A DNA stretch of 64,000 nucleotides, from the NCBI GenBank assembly GCA_002914845.1, contig JXTC01000072.1, positions 579,875 to 643,874 of the forward strand, written 5' to 3'. Numbering within the stretch: the stretch's first letter is position 1; every line of letters starts with the position of its first letter. The notes under the pieces are model-generated. The model saw only the letters and a list, made by a program, of their open reading frames with translations. It was not told where the DNA came from and did not search any database. Of this stretch, positions 45,601-60,200 are shown piece after piece. The DNA is from Trema orientale (lineage: Eukaryota > Streptophyta > Magnoliopsida > Rosales > Cannabaceae). The position numbers and the translations under genes are program-made.

Positions 45601-48600
45601 TCAACCTCAATGCTATTGTCAAAAAGAAAAGACCCCTCGTTTATGTCTATGACCTGCCGCCAGATTTCAACAGCCTACTTCTTGAGGTTAGAATGTGCTT
45701 CTGATCTTTTTTCTCTTTTCCCGGCCAAGAGCAAACCTCTTATTCTTCTTAATCTCCTTTCTTTTTTTTTTCTTTTTTTTTTTTTCTTTTTTTGTAGGGA
45801 CGCCATTTTAAGTTTGAGTGTGTAAATAGACTATATGATGAAAACAATGCAACCTTGTGGACAGAACAGCTGTATGGTGCTCAGGTATAACTGGAAATGA
45901 GATTTGTGGTAAACTCATAGAACTACAAAATGCTTAGGATCCTTTGTTTTGTTGCTACCAATTTGCAGGTGGCATTTTTTGAAAGTATCTTAGCTAGTCC
46001 ACATCGCACTTTAAATGGTGAAGAAGCAGATTTTTTCTTTGTACCTGTTCTTGATTCCTGCATTATAACTCGTGCTGATGATGCGCCTCACTTGAGCATG
46101 GAGGTATGCTTTATGAAAATTAATTAATATACATCTTCTTGACTAATGAGGTTGGGATACAGAGTAATATTTTGAATATCTTGTTTTTTTGCTACCTGAG
46201 AATGGTTTAACATTTGAGTTTAGTCATTCTACCTTTAAGCTATTGTTTCTCATGTAATATCTATTGAGGGAAGTGTTTTGGGGTATCCCTTCACCTTTTT
46301 CGATTCTTTTTGTACTTTTATCTAATTTTGACTATCATATTCTTGTTGAAACCTTGAAATTTTCAGGACCACAGGGGCTTGAGGAGCTCTCTCACTCTGG
46401 AATATTATAAGAAGGCATACGATCATATTGTTGAACAATATCCATTCTGGAACCGCTCATCTGGAAAAGACCATATTTGGGTATGATGGAAATAGATAGT
46501 TATATGTTGTCATTGTGGAGATATTGAAGAGATCAAATGCTTATTATACTTCTTTTTTTTTTTTTTTTCCCCTTTTGCAAATGTATGGTATGTTTGTGTT
46601 TTCTAATGATGATACATCTGCATCTGAAGGCAGTTTTTTTCATGGGATGAAGGTGCCTGCTATGCCCCTAAGGAGATATGGAACAGTATGATGCTGGTTC
46701 ACTGGGGTAATACAAACTCGAAGCATAATCATTCAACAACAGCCTATTGGGCTGACAACTGGGATAGTATTGATTCTTCTAGAAGAGGGAACCATCCGTG
46801 TTTTGACCCTCATAAAGATCTCGTGCTTCCTGCCTGGAAAAGACCTAATGTTGACTCCCTTAGCTTGAAACTTTGGGCTCGGTACACTTCTTATCAAAAG
46901 CATTCCCATTGCTTTGATTCCTTTTGCAATACAATTACCTGCCTAAGTGAACAAAACAGATCTATTCGAACTTCTCTTGTTGGGATTATGTGGGAGTAAT
47001 GAATCTTTACTTTCAGGCCACTTGAGAAGCGGAAGACACTATTTTACTTCAATGGAAATCTGGGGCCAGCTTACCCTCATGGAAGACCAGAATCTACGTA
47101 AGTTAATTTACCGGAAGTTTGGGAGTTCTGTTGTATGATTATTTGGTTTCATTTGTACATTGACTATGGCCATCATACTTAGCATATCAATAGTGGTGTT
47201 CATTTTCAATTTTATTATCACTTTGATAAGTCCATATTATGAGCAAAAGTGATGTTCTATGAACGGTTGAAGAAGTGGTTATATTTGGCATCTCCAATTT
47301 CTAGTTTAATTTGTAGATTTATAAAAAAAAATAAAAAAGGTACTGATTTATCTTTGGGTGAAATTATGCAGGTACAGCATGGGAATCAGGCAGAAACTGG
47401 CAGAAGAATTTGGATCAAGCCCTAACAAGGATGGCAAGCTTGGAAGACAACATGCTGAAGATGTGATTGTCACCCCGCTACGTGCTGAAAATTATCACGA
47501 GGCTTTAGCTAGTTCAATTTTCTGTGGGGTATTTCCAGGAGATGGTTGGAGTGGACGAATGGAGGACAGTATTTTACAAGGGTGCATCCCTGTGGTAATT
47601 CAGGTAACATGGTTCTGTTTCTTGTTTGATCTCCAACTAAAGCCATCGATAAGCTTATCTTAACAATTTGAGCTACCAGTTATGTCCAAATCATAAAAGT
47701 AGCATTTGCTGTTGTCTTTTCTGGAGATTTTGTGTGTTTGAGGATCAAAAAGGAAGCTTTAACTTTTCCCCCCTTGATTGCTGTGTTTTTAAGCTAAATT
47801 TTTGTTTGCAATTGATAATATCGTACTAGCTTAATGAAAAATATCAAGTAATCTATATTCATGTTTCTTCTGTTCTCATTCCACCTGTTTAGGATGGGAT
47901 TTTCTTGCCATATGAGAACATGTTCAACTATGACAGCTTTGCTGTCCGGATACGTGAAGACGAAATTCCGAATCTGATAAACTTTCTTCGGGTAAACTTT
48001 TCCTACCTTGGATTAGCAAAGTTTTTTTAGGTCTGACAACATTAAGATGACTAATTGATGGCCATTTCAAACCTCTAGGCATTTAATCAGACAGAAGTAG
48101 AATTTAAGCTAGCAAATGTGCAGAAAATCTGGCAGAGATTCCTTTATCGTGATGCTATTATGCTTGAAGCTGAGAGGCAAAAAACTGCTTATGGCCGTAT
48201 GGCAGATTGGGCCGTACAATTCTCACAGTTAGCCGAGGATGATGCCTTTGCAACATTTTTACAGGTATTAATCTACATCATTACATCGAAACCTAAAACA
48301 ACATGAATCTGTACTTGAATTATGGTAAACTTGACAGTTGACAGAAGAAAAGTTTATGTGGTTACTCAAGATTGTGTGTAACATATTTTGTTCTGTTGAA
48401 ACAACATTGCCCAATGGACTTGTTCAAGGGTCTTTAGGTGATATTTAGTACTAAAACTCAGGCTAATTAGAACCTTTTTGCGCATTTACAAGTCTATTAC
48501 TTCGTACTTAAAACCTGTTTTACAATTGTTCTGTTACTGTAGGTTTTGCATTACAAGTTACACAATGATCCTTGGAGGAAAAATGTTCATACAAATAAGG

Positions 48601-48641
48601 ATTTCGGGTTACCTCGAGAATGTTTAACGAAATCCAAGTGA
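42700..48641 (+). CDS. ExAD: Extensin arabinosyltransferase ExAD-like (GT47 exostosin with EGF-like repeats)
   Basis: Golgi type II membrane glycosyltransferase. The Arabidopsis homologue adds the fourth arabinose to extensin hydroxyproline arabinosides. Two 5' UTR exons (to about 42842; 42940-42988) precede 14 coding exons: 43756-44094, 44306-44399, 44668-44854, 44942-45197, 45471-45686, 45798-45884, 45969-46103, 46367-46480, 46634-46881, 47017-47097, 47372-47603, 47893-47991, 48079-48264 and 48543-48641. These give 790 aa with all frames closing. Residues 11-34 form a membrane anchor. EGF-like cysteine clusters lie at about 118-149 ([12 protein letters not shown]) and 276-302 ([12 protein letters not shown]). 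The exostosin domain runs about 345-740, with [11 protein letters not shown] and [19 protein letters not shown]. The ATG at 43756 is the first long-frame ATG. A CT tract (42713-42734) lies in the leader. Confidence 0.9.
43695..43715 (+). promoter_or_regulatory. Upstream ORF in the ExAD leader
   Basis: ATGGTACAGTGG...ATGTAA encodes six codons in the same exon and ends 40 nt before the main ATG. It could damp translation; conservation is unknown. Confidence 0.4.
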
Positions 48642-49464
48642 AGAGTTCTATTTAGGCGTAAAATTAATTTGAAGAGATTGTTGTCATGGCTGAAGAACTA
48701 ATGGAAAACACAATTGGACCTGCAACTGGTTTGGCTTTAAACCAGTTGTAGCCTGCTGAAGCCTGATAGGAAGTAATATTCAGTTATACACACCATGTCT
48801 CCTTGTGGATACTCCCCAGTTCTACTGTTCTAGCCAATTCCTTCACCAGAGTTAGTCAAAGTATAAATCTCATATTTTCTTTATTTCTTTCTTAAATAGA
48901 TATATTTATACATGATAGATGAGTATTTTGTCAGCTTATTATTGTGAAAGAACAAGTAAAATTCAAACAAAGTTTTGCTCCTTTGATTACTCTATTTATT
49001 ATCACTTATAAGCAAAGATATTAAGCAGGCGCTCGGTGACAAGTGGGGACTTTAATTTTTTTTTTTTGGGGTCAATTAACTAACCAAAAAACTCTTTATC
49101 GTTCTTATAGTAAATAGACCCCTTATTTTGTGAAAAACTAAAATTTGGTCATGTTAGTGATAATGATCTTTAATTTTTTGAGAATCTATTAGAAACGCAT
49201 TACAAAAATATTAAACATGATACCGTCATGTCCTTCAAATATTGAACTTGGTATTTTTGTCATGTGACAATATTATAACATGTTTTTTTTTTTTTTTTTT
49301 GAGAATCATAACATGGTATTTTTGTCATATGAAAATACTGGATTTATTTTGTTTCTATTTCCCTTAACTAAAAGTGGTATATGATAAAATATGGTCATAG
49401 ATAATTCCCTATTATACTTCTAATAAGGGCTAGATACTTAGAATGTAAGTGATAAACTGAATTA
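48642..49464. other. ExAD 3' flank and AT-rich spacer
   Basis: 3' UTR-like sequence is followed by AT-rich DNA with a T run of about 20 near 49282. No gene recognised. Confidence 0.35.
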
Positions 49465-49472
49465 CTTTAAAC

Positions 49473-50384
49473 TAGGGGTGGCAATTCGTGTTGTCGTGTC
49501 ATATTCGTGTCGTGTCGTGTCGAGGCATATATATAACGAGCAATTACCAAACCCAAACCCGACACGTTTATTATTCGTGTCATGATTTGTAAATCCACAT
49601 CCGACACGCTAAATAAACAAGTTAACCTGTGAGCGACACATTTAACACGTTATTTAAGTAGGTCGTATTCAGATCGTGTCTAACGTAACACGATCTGCTA
49701 ACCTGTATACTGTTAACCCGTTAATTGAACTCAATTTAACATGTTAATGTTAAATATGTTGTATTTGGTTCAACTTGACATAACGTATTAACCTATTAAT
49801 TTTAACAAGTTAACCTATTTCACATTTTCAATATAACTTGATATAATCTTTTAACTTATTTTGTATTTTCAATATAACCAAGCAACCATAATCAAATAAA
49901 TATAACACACAATCCAAAGTTTAAAACCAAAATAAAACTTTCAAGTTTTAGTACATAAAACATAAGGGGCGCGTCTACAGTAGGGGCGCCCTTACGTAGG
50001 GCCCTGTCTATTCACCGTTGGATGGGAATCTGTATATCAATAGATTCTCCACAGATCCTGTTATTTCCCACAGATTCCCATCCAACGATAATTAAGGCAT
50101 GACCCTACGTAGGGACGCCCCTACCGTAGCCATCCCCAAAACATAAAAGGAAAGTTTTAAGTCTTGGTACACAAAAGATAATACAATGTCTCAAAAAATT
50201 TAATCGTGTTAAACGGGTCAATTTCGGGTTTAACAGGTTAACCTGCTAATGACCTATTATTTAATCGTGTTTAATCGGGTTTAACTTGTTTTGACCTATA
50301 CCTGTTTAAGATAAACCCAAACTCGCTAACTTCGTGTCGTTTTCGAGTCGTGTTATCGTGTCGTGACCTAAATTGCCACCCCTA
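49473..50384. mobile_element. hAT-superfamily non-autonomous element
   Basis: A 912-bp element with inverted ends TAGGGGTGGCAATT (left) and AATTGCCACCCCTA (right). The perfect 8-bp target duplication is ctttaaac (49465-49472 and 50385-50392). Both arms are rich in CGTGTCGTGTC-type repeats and there is no transposase ORF. The 8-bp duplication and TIR place it in hAT. It carries a nested MITE at 49966-50137. Confidence 0.88.
49966..50137. mobile_element. Nested MITE with 9-bp target duplication
   Basis: A 172-bp palindromic element inside the hAT. Its ends share GGGG...CTACnGTAGGGGCG and inner arms (GTTGGATGGGAATCTG against CAGATTCCCATCCAAC) can fold into one hairpin. Flanks are aaaacataa at 49957-49965 and 50138-50146. 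The 9-bp duplication favours a Mutator-like origin. Confidence 0.8.
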
Positions 50385-50728
50385 CTTTAAACACAATTAA
50401 AATAAGGAAAGTGCAAATGAGAATTTTTTTTCTCTGAAAAAAGGAATCTTTTTCCTATTAGTTTCAAAACATAATTAGATATTTAAAAGGGAATAATATA
50501 TAGTATATACAAAAGCATATCTTTTTTTTTTTTTTTCCTTTTTTTATCTTATAGGTTCAGCCGACTATAAACTTTTCCTACCGTCCTTTCTTTTTTTCTT
50601 TTTTTTTTATTTGTTTTTTATTTTATATAAAGAGCTTTCCTACCAAGTCTTTTAAACAATAATAATAATAACCGAGCCAATTCATTAAAGGAAAATCAAT
50701 TATTAACCAAAAAAAAATCTCATTACTC

Positions 50729-50752
50729 TAAAACCCTAAACCCTAAAAACCT
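50729..50752 (+). promoter_or_regulatory. Telobox-like AAACCCTAA repeats
   Basis: AAAACCCTAAACCCTAAAAA lies about 30-50 bp upstream of the AT-hook ATG. Teloboxes are common near starts of plant growth- and translation-related genes. Confidence 0.5.
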
Positions 50753-50781
50753 TTTTCAAACAAAAAGAACTTTCCGTGAAG

Positions 50782-51306
50782 ATGATAAAGAAGAAGGTGG
50801 GGCGTCCCAAGAAAGACTCGAGCAGTATCCCTGAAAACCCTAATAGTATCATCATCATCAAGAAAAGGGGCAGAGGCAGACCAAGAAAATACCCAATCAA
50901 GGAATTGATAAGAAACCCCCTTTTGGGATTCGAAAATCAGAGACCAATTCTTAACCTAATTGACCTAATCAGACACCAAGAAGGGGCTCTCCTTTGGGGC
51001 AACAGATCCAAAAGGAGGAGGACTGGGAGGAGGAGGAATCGCTGGAAGGAAAATTGGGAGGAACTGAGTTTTCCGTCCTCGACGGAATCGAGTTTTCGGT
51101 CGGCGGAGGAATTGTGTTTTCCGTCCGTGGAGGAGGAGGGGGAGAGTAATAGTAATGAATCAGAATCGAAACCTGATTCTTGGTCTCCCGAATTCGTGAT
51201 TCCAGGACCGATTCCGGATCTCGATGCTTTGATTGCCGATCAAAGTCGTTTTAGGAAGCCAGATTATTTTTCGGATTTACCTGAGGATTGGGATTTAATT
51301 GTATAG
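50782..51306 (+). CDS. Intronless AT-hook protein
   Basis: Predicted 174-aa nuclear, AT-rich minor-groove-binding protein. Two AT-hook cores are visible: KKVGRPKK (residues 4-11) and KRGRGRPRKYP (28-38). A dense basic patch NRSKRRRTGRRRNR (74-87) could serve as nuclear localisation signal. The second half is Ser/Glu-rich and acidic (PSVEEEGESNSNESES) and ends DLPEDWDLIV. No PPC/DUF296 domain follows, so it is not a classical AHL protein. Polyadenine leader sequence and teloboxes precede it. The ATG at 50782 opens the first hook; an in-frame GTG two codons upstream is not a plausible start. Partner and role unknown. Confidence 0.7.
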   Translation: MIKKKVGRPKKDSSSIPENPNSIIIIKKRGRGRPRKYPIKELIRNPLLGFENQRPILNLIDLIRHQEGALLWGNRSKRRRTGRRRNRWKENWEELSFPSSTESSFRSAEELCFPSVEEEGESNSNESESKPDSWSPEFVIPGPIPDLDALIADQSRFRKPDYFSDLPEDWDLIV

Positions 51307-51309
51307 TCA

Positions 51310-52200
51310 TTAAATTAGACCCAATTTTTTTTTTTTTAATACAAAAGATACAGAACTTTTTTAGGTCTTTCTTGTATATGATTATTTGAGTTTTGGGAAA
51401 TATTTCATAACTTTTTCCTTGATTTTGGGAGGAATATTTGCATAACTTAAACCAATGATAAATTCCTTCAAAAAAAAAAAAAAAGAAGGAAAAACTAATA
51501 ATAAATAAACAACTTGAATTTTTTTTGGAATATTGCATAATTATGAAATAGTATTTTTTTCTTTTTGCTGAAATCATAGTGCTTAACCAGTGATCAATAA
51601 CATTAATAACTGGAAGATTTTGGGAATATTGCATAATCATAACATAGATGTAAATATTATTGATCATTGGTTAAGTTTTATTATTTATTATTACCATTAT
51701 TAATGCTATAATTATCATTATATGAAAAGGAACTTTGGATGAGGATCTCTCTCATTCTCATGTTGTCTATAGATTATACATCACCATAATTATTACTCAT
51801 TAAAAAAAATATTTCCACCATAATTGAAAAAAATAGTACAGGTTTATTTGAAGTTGAACCTAAGAACAAAATTGTACGAGCTCAAAGAGATGTAAGAATA
51901 TTACAAATGGTATTAATATTACAAATGGTATTAGAGTCCATCTTAACTGAAAGTGTGGCCTACGATAATATCAAACCTTAAGAATAAAAAAAAAAAAAAA
52001 AACTTAATTTTATATAACGTATTGAAATTGTGAATTATCTGAATTTTTTTAAGTACCATCACTCCAAAATCAAGAAAGCTCGAGTTCTTGAATAATGAAA
52101 GTATCACACTAAAGCCATGATTGATTTGATGGAATGAGCTTTGGAATGCAAAGCTCATTCTTATTTAATATTTATTCTATTGTTTGGTTTGCATTTTAGG
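51310..52200. other. AT-rich spacer
   Basis: 3' flank of the AT-hook gene, then homopolymer-rich DNA. The minus-strand open frames here are low-complexity and unsupported. Confidence 0.35.
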
Positions 52201-52219
52201 CAAAAGAATTAAAATACTT

Positions 52220-52546
52220 TTTTTTTTTATAACGAAAAGGGGAGGAGGGGACGACTAGCGTGGCAAACTTTCTTAGGCGTGACCATAGGAGCTCCAATCC
52301 CGTTCAGGAATGTTCCCCAAGACCCTATCGACCAGGTCGCCACCACCGGGCGATGGAGTGAGTCACCTGAATCCTAACCGAACAGCTAGCGAGAACGGCA
52401 CCCTTGGGGGCAGAGGAAGGGGCTCTGGGCTGGCAGGTAGGTACTCTCACATTTAAGACTCCCGAAGGAGCCACCCAGGTTCGAACCCGCGACCTCTAGC
52501 CTCCAGGATAAACGCATTGCCGCTAGGCCACCCGTTCGGTGGTAAA
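52220..52546 (-). mobile_element. tRNA-derived SINE
   Basis: A 327-bp insertion with a GC content well above its flanks. On the minus strand it starts with a tRNA-like head: A-box-like TGGCCTAGCGGC, then B box GGTTCGAACC near 52472-52481. It ends in an A-rich tail (plus-strand T run at 52220-52229). Flanking duplications of 17 bp (52203-52219 and 52544-52560) differ at one base. It inserted into an AT-rich spacer. Confidence 0.85.
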
Positions 52547-52560
52547 GAGTTAAAATACTT

Positions 52561-53268
52561 ATTCAATCAAAGTCATGGAATGTTAATTCCTCTAAAAAAA
52601 ACCTTTAAAATCATGATTCCAAAACTTATTAAATTGTTTAAACCTGAACTTTTCTTTTTTGCTCCACAATAATACTAAAAAGTAGGGATATTTTTGTAAT
52701 ATCTATTTTATTCCAATTCATTAGTTCAAATAAACAATGAAATGCTATTTCTATTTTATTATAATTCCATTATGTAACAATTATAATTCTCATTACTATT
52801 CCTATTCCATTCTAACAAATCAAATATAACCTAAGTTTGAAAAGTTTTTTCTCAGAACTCTCGTGGCTTTATAGAAAAATTGTAAACACATTCATTACAA
52901 TTGAATAAACTATCCGATCTATATTAACAAAATCAATCGTTAAAAAAAAGGCAGATTTCACGGTGTAAATAATAATGATATCTATATTAACAAAATCAAC
53001 CGTTAGGAAAAAAAAAAAACAGATTTCACGGTATAAATTTTAAGGATCTATAATAACAAAATCAATGGTTTTTTCTTTAAAAAAAAAAAAAAAAACCATA
53101 TTTCACGGTATAAATTAGAATATAGCATCGTATATAGTATAGCAAGTGTGAGTCACAGCGTGGCAGTCCACTGGTCTCCTATAGCGAGTGGTGATTGGTC
53201 AAGCCTAGTCCCCACTACCCCGCGGGTAACCCAATCATTCCACAAAATCCTTCTCTCCACTTGAAACC

Positions 53269-53270
<2 letters not shown>
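52561..53270. other. AT-rich spacer with ~70-bp repeats
   Basis: ATCTATATTAACAAAATCAA...CAGATTTCACGGTATAAAT recurs about three times (52916, 52979, 53045) with A-run differences. PURA promoter DNA probably lies at about 53100-53270. No gene. Confidence 0.4.

Positions 53271-53272
<2 letters not shown>

Positions 53273-53300
<28 letters not shown>
53273..53300 (+). repeat. CT microsatellite in PURA 5' UTR
   Basis: About 14 CT units, 42 bp upstream of the ATG. Such tracts can bind GAGA/BPC factors in plants. Confidence 0.7.
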
Positions 53301-53303
<3 letters not shown>

Positions 53304-53341
53304 CCTCTCTTTCACTCGATTTCTCTCTCCGAGTTTCCACA

Positions 53342-55966
<2,625 letters not shown>

Positions 55967-57026
55967 CTTGGCGTATTATTTATTTGTCTCTAGATATTAG
56001 ATAATGGCTGTTCTATTAGGTTGGAGGATTTTTATCCCCTTAAATAGGGGATGTTTTGGATAATGAGAATTACAAGGTAGGATAAGAAATGTCCTGCATT
56101 CGCCATCCGGGGAGACTAACCGGATGGAGCTATGTTGTGTTGGAAGTCTTTGGAGAATTTTGATCAAGTAATATTACTTCAAGTGCTTTGGTACTTCAGG
56201 GCAACTCTGTTGTATTAGTTTTTGTTATTTTTATTTTTTAATTATCTTTCACCTATTTTCTTTTGAATTAGTTAAACGAAAGCCACTTCTTTGCTTTTAC
56301 AAGTTGCAATTGCCAACTTAACCCTTTTCTTTTACGTCTTGAGCGCCCAAAATCAGTTTCTGATTCATTACAATTGTATATTTTACTTATCCAAATGTGA
56401 TATGTTTCTGCCTGGATTTTAACTTTAGAAGCAGGTCGATGAGTAAGAGTTCTAATTTACGCATGTGATAGGCAAAGTAAAATCAAGGAAATGCCAGCGA
56501 CCAAATTTGTACTATCACAAAGGATAAAGAATCTGTACTATCACAAATTTAATATTCTTCAGAGTTCAAATCTTTTTGATGGTAACGAGTAATCCGTAAC
56601 TTCTGCAAGCATGATATAATCAAATAGCTTTGTTTACACCAATCTAATTATTTATTTAACTATTAAAAGGTATAAAACAAACTTATTTTATCAAAATTTT
56701 TCCTTCAATTTAGCAAAAAAAAAGTTTTTTTTTTTTTTTTTTCATCAAGAAACTTATTCTATCCAACTTCAATATTAGCTAATGTGATACATGTTATGCC
56801 AAAGGGAAGTGGTTTGGTGACTAATTTCATATCAGAATTCGTATTCTTGATAATAAGACCAAAAGTTATTTTTAAAAAAATAGTAATAATAAATAATAAA
56901 TATGTGTAATTTGGAAAAATAAAAACACAAATATTAGATTTTCACTTCTTTTGAATACAAAATCATGTATGATGGATAATAATAATAGAAAAGAATACTT
57001 CAAAAATTTCATTCATTCAAAAAAAA

Positions 57027-57058
<32 letters not shown>

Positions 57059-57240
57059 AAAAGAATACTGCAAAAAAAAAAAATAATTATAATAGAAAAG
57101 AAAAATGAAATAAACAAAAAATAATTGGCAAAAGTTGGTAAAGGCTTAAATATAAAGACTAGACAACGTCTCACAACGCTCTAGGCTCAGCCTCAGATGT
57201 CAGCTCCATTATTTTCTTCTTCGTTTTCCCTCTAAACAGA
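55967..57240. other. PURA 3' flank and AT-rich spacer
   Basis: 3' UTR-like sequence to about 56260, then AT-rich DNA with long A runs (57020-57063). No gene recognised. Confidence 0.4.
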
Positions 57241-57249
57241 CGAACAGCA

Positions 57250-57272
57250 GAGAGAGAGAGAGAGAGAGAGAG
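57250..57272 (+). repeat. GA microsatellite in the helicase 5' UTR
   Basis: About 11 AG units end 3 bp before the ATG at 57275. Confidence 0.7.
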
Positions 57273-57274
57273 CA

Positions 57275-60200
57275 ATGGAGGGAGGGAAAGGGAAGAAGAA
57301 ACCAGGTGCTAATGCTATAACTCTGGACCAATTTGTCTCTAACATGGCCCCTCTTATTGACTTGGAAAAGGTTCGTTTTTTTTCCCCCCTCTTCTTATCT
57401 TCCTACACTTTTTTTGTTTTTTCGACTGTGAAAATGCGATATAGAGTTAGAATTTTCATAATCTTCATATTCACTCAAATGGATTTCTCTTTAATCTACC
57501 ATATTTGTCATCAAAGACCAACTTTGGCACTTTCCTATAATTAAAGACGAAACAGAATCATCACAGAGTGGAGGGATTTTTTTTTTTTTTCCAGTCTAAT
57601 TCATTCCGGAATGGAATGAGTTGTATGCACTGCAGTTTCAAGTTTGAAGCTTTTTCATATTTCTTTTAAATGTGTTCAGGAAGCTGAAATATCAGCCTCA
57701 ATCAGCACAGGCGCATCCAGAAATTTAGAAACTGCCCAAAAGAAAGGCTCAACTATCATAAACTTGAAGTGTGTAGATGCTCAGGTAGTCTATCTTTAAT
57801 TATATAAATAAATATATATATATATACATATATATATATGTATATATTTTCAGGTGAATATTTCTTTCATTAATTAATCACATTTTATGGGAATATGGAG
57901 GCAAGAACATAAGGGTATTAAATTGTCTTATAAATTCTTTTCTTTTTGTGTGTTCTTGATATGTGGAGTAATGGTTAATGGAGATAACTAACAAATTTCA
58001 AAACTTTACTGTGAAAAATGATGTGGGAGCTATCAAATGTATTGGGTTTTGCCATTAGATTTCAAGTGGCAATATAAAATTTAGCTTTACTGATAATAGG
58101 AATCAAATTCATGTCTATCTACAAGTAAGAAAATGGCGTGTCACATCTTACATTTTCTTATTATGTTATGCTTTTTGCTCTTGTAACAGACAGGTCTAAT
58201 GGGGAAAACTCTTCTTGAGTTTCAATCTAATAAAGGAGATGTTCTTCCTGCTCACAAGGTGAAGAATCACTGTTCCCAGTAATATATTGTTAAGTTTGAT
58301 TTTCATTGCTATTCATTTTCTTTCTCATTTATGTACCTTTTGACTCATTAAAAGCAACTCCTTTTTTTTTTGACATCAAGTGGAGATTATAGGTTTAATT
58401 TTTGTTTCGTATTCTCTTCTTCCTCTCTACCTTCCCAACTCGCAGTTTAGCACACATGATGTGGTTGTTTTGAAACCAAACAAGGCTGATATAGGGTCCC
58501 CTGCTCTTGGTCAAGGTGTAGTTTACCGATTAAAGGTAATTGTGACTTTGGGATAGAAAGTTAGCTCATTATGTTTTAATAGTATTGTATTAAATATGTC
58601 ATCCTCTGGCTTATATGTTGTGCTGCTGGTTTGTTGTGTGTACTGAGCAGGATTCATCAATTACTGTTGCTTTTGATGACATCCCGGATGAGGGTTTAAA
58701 TAGTCCCATAAGGCTAGAGAAGGTTGCAAATGAGGTATGATATTTAAATGTTTTAGCTCTCTTGGGTTTGTGTTTCTACATCATTAGTCATTGAATATTT
58801 CCTGTCCAGGTGACTTATCGTAGGATGAAGGATGCCTTGATACAATTGAGTAAAGGTGTGCAGAAGGGTCCTGCTTCTGATCTAATCCCTGTCTTATTTG
58901 GAGAGAGGCCTCCAGCAGTAGCCAAGAAGGATGTCACATTCAGCCCCTTTAATTCCAACTTGGATCATTCTCAGGTCGGTAATCCTAGCATAACCAAACT
59001 GCTTTATGAGTTACTATCAGCTAACCATCTGAAACCGTAATACATGAGTACAGTATTTAAAAGTTTTTCTAAAACAGTTGTGCATTTATTTTTGAATCTT
59101 AGATAGCTTCATTCAAGTCGAGAATTTTCTTGTAGCAAATCTTCTAAACTTCAATTTGGGTTTTCATGAATAGTTCATGGTCCGGAGGATAGATTTAGAC
59201 TTATCATGAATGTTTCATATGTACTCTAATTAATGGAGTTCATGGAATTTATAGCAGGGGATGGTTACGTGATAGAAAGTAATTCCAGAAATCAGTGTAA
59301 TGCGTATTTTTCTTAAACAAATGTATGTTTTTTTTCTTTGTGAAAGCATAAGCTATGTTGACTGTTATATACTCACTTCCAAATTTACGTTGAATCCACG
59401 TAGTGGGCTCACAGGTGCATCAGCAATTTTCACCTTTATGTTAAAGCCTTTCAAAGTGCTAATTGTAATATTTTTCTGTGTATTTGTGCATATTCCACAT
59501 ATATGTATAGGAGATGTATATATGTGTTCTTATATATGTATATTGAAGTGCCATGTTTGATTTATGCTTTATTATAAGACCTTTGCCAAGCCACCTATCT
59601 GCTTCACATATGTGAGGCCTTGCAAGCAGTAGTATGATGTGGGTCAGAATAAATAACAGGACATGTGGAACGAGAATGTGCTAACTTCCTCTCATCTAGC
59701 TGGTTGCTGAGGTGTATGTAGAGTTGACATGCTCTTGGTACCAGAGAATATAGCTAGTTAGGTGATATTTCTGTTCGGGGGTACGGGGGAATGTTAGGAA
59801 GAGAGAGAGAGAAGAGAGTCTCTTGAATACTCTCTTTGCTCTGTATTTCATTTTCTTCTTCTCTGTCTCTCTTTACTGATCAATAACAGAGGAAATTTTC
59901 AGTGTCTGCTTTTGGTCTGGTTCTGTGTTGTCTTTGAGGTTGTGTGTGTTTTTTTGAGCTGCAGGTCATATCACTTTACTTCTCCCTGTCTTAGGCATCG
60001 TAATTTTTTTTCTTCTTTCCACAGAAAGAAGCAATATCAAAGGCCCTGGCTTCGAAGAATGTATTTTTGTTGCATGGCCCTCCTGGAACAGGGAAAACAA
60101 CAACAGTAGTGGAAATAATCTTGCAAGAAGTGAAACGTGGATCAAAGATTCTTGCTTGTGCTGCTTCAAATATTGCTGTTGATAACATTGTTGAAAGACT

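Noticed and set aside
52470..52546. A tRNA gene on the minus strand (A and B boxes present)
   Set aside because: The segment continues into a SINE body with an A tail and target duplication, and it does not fold as a complete cloverleaf by eye.
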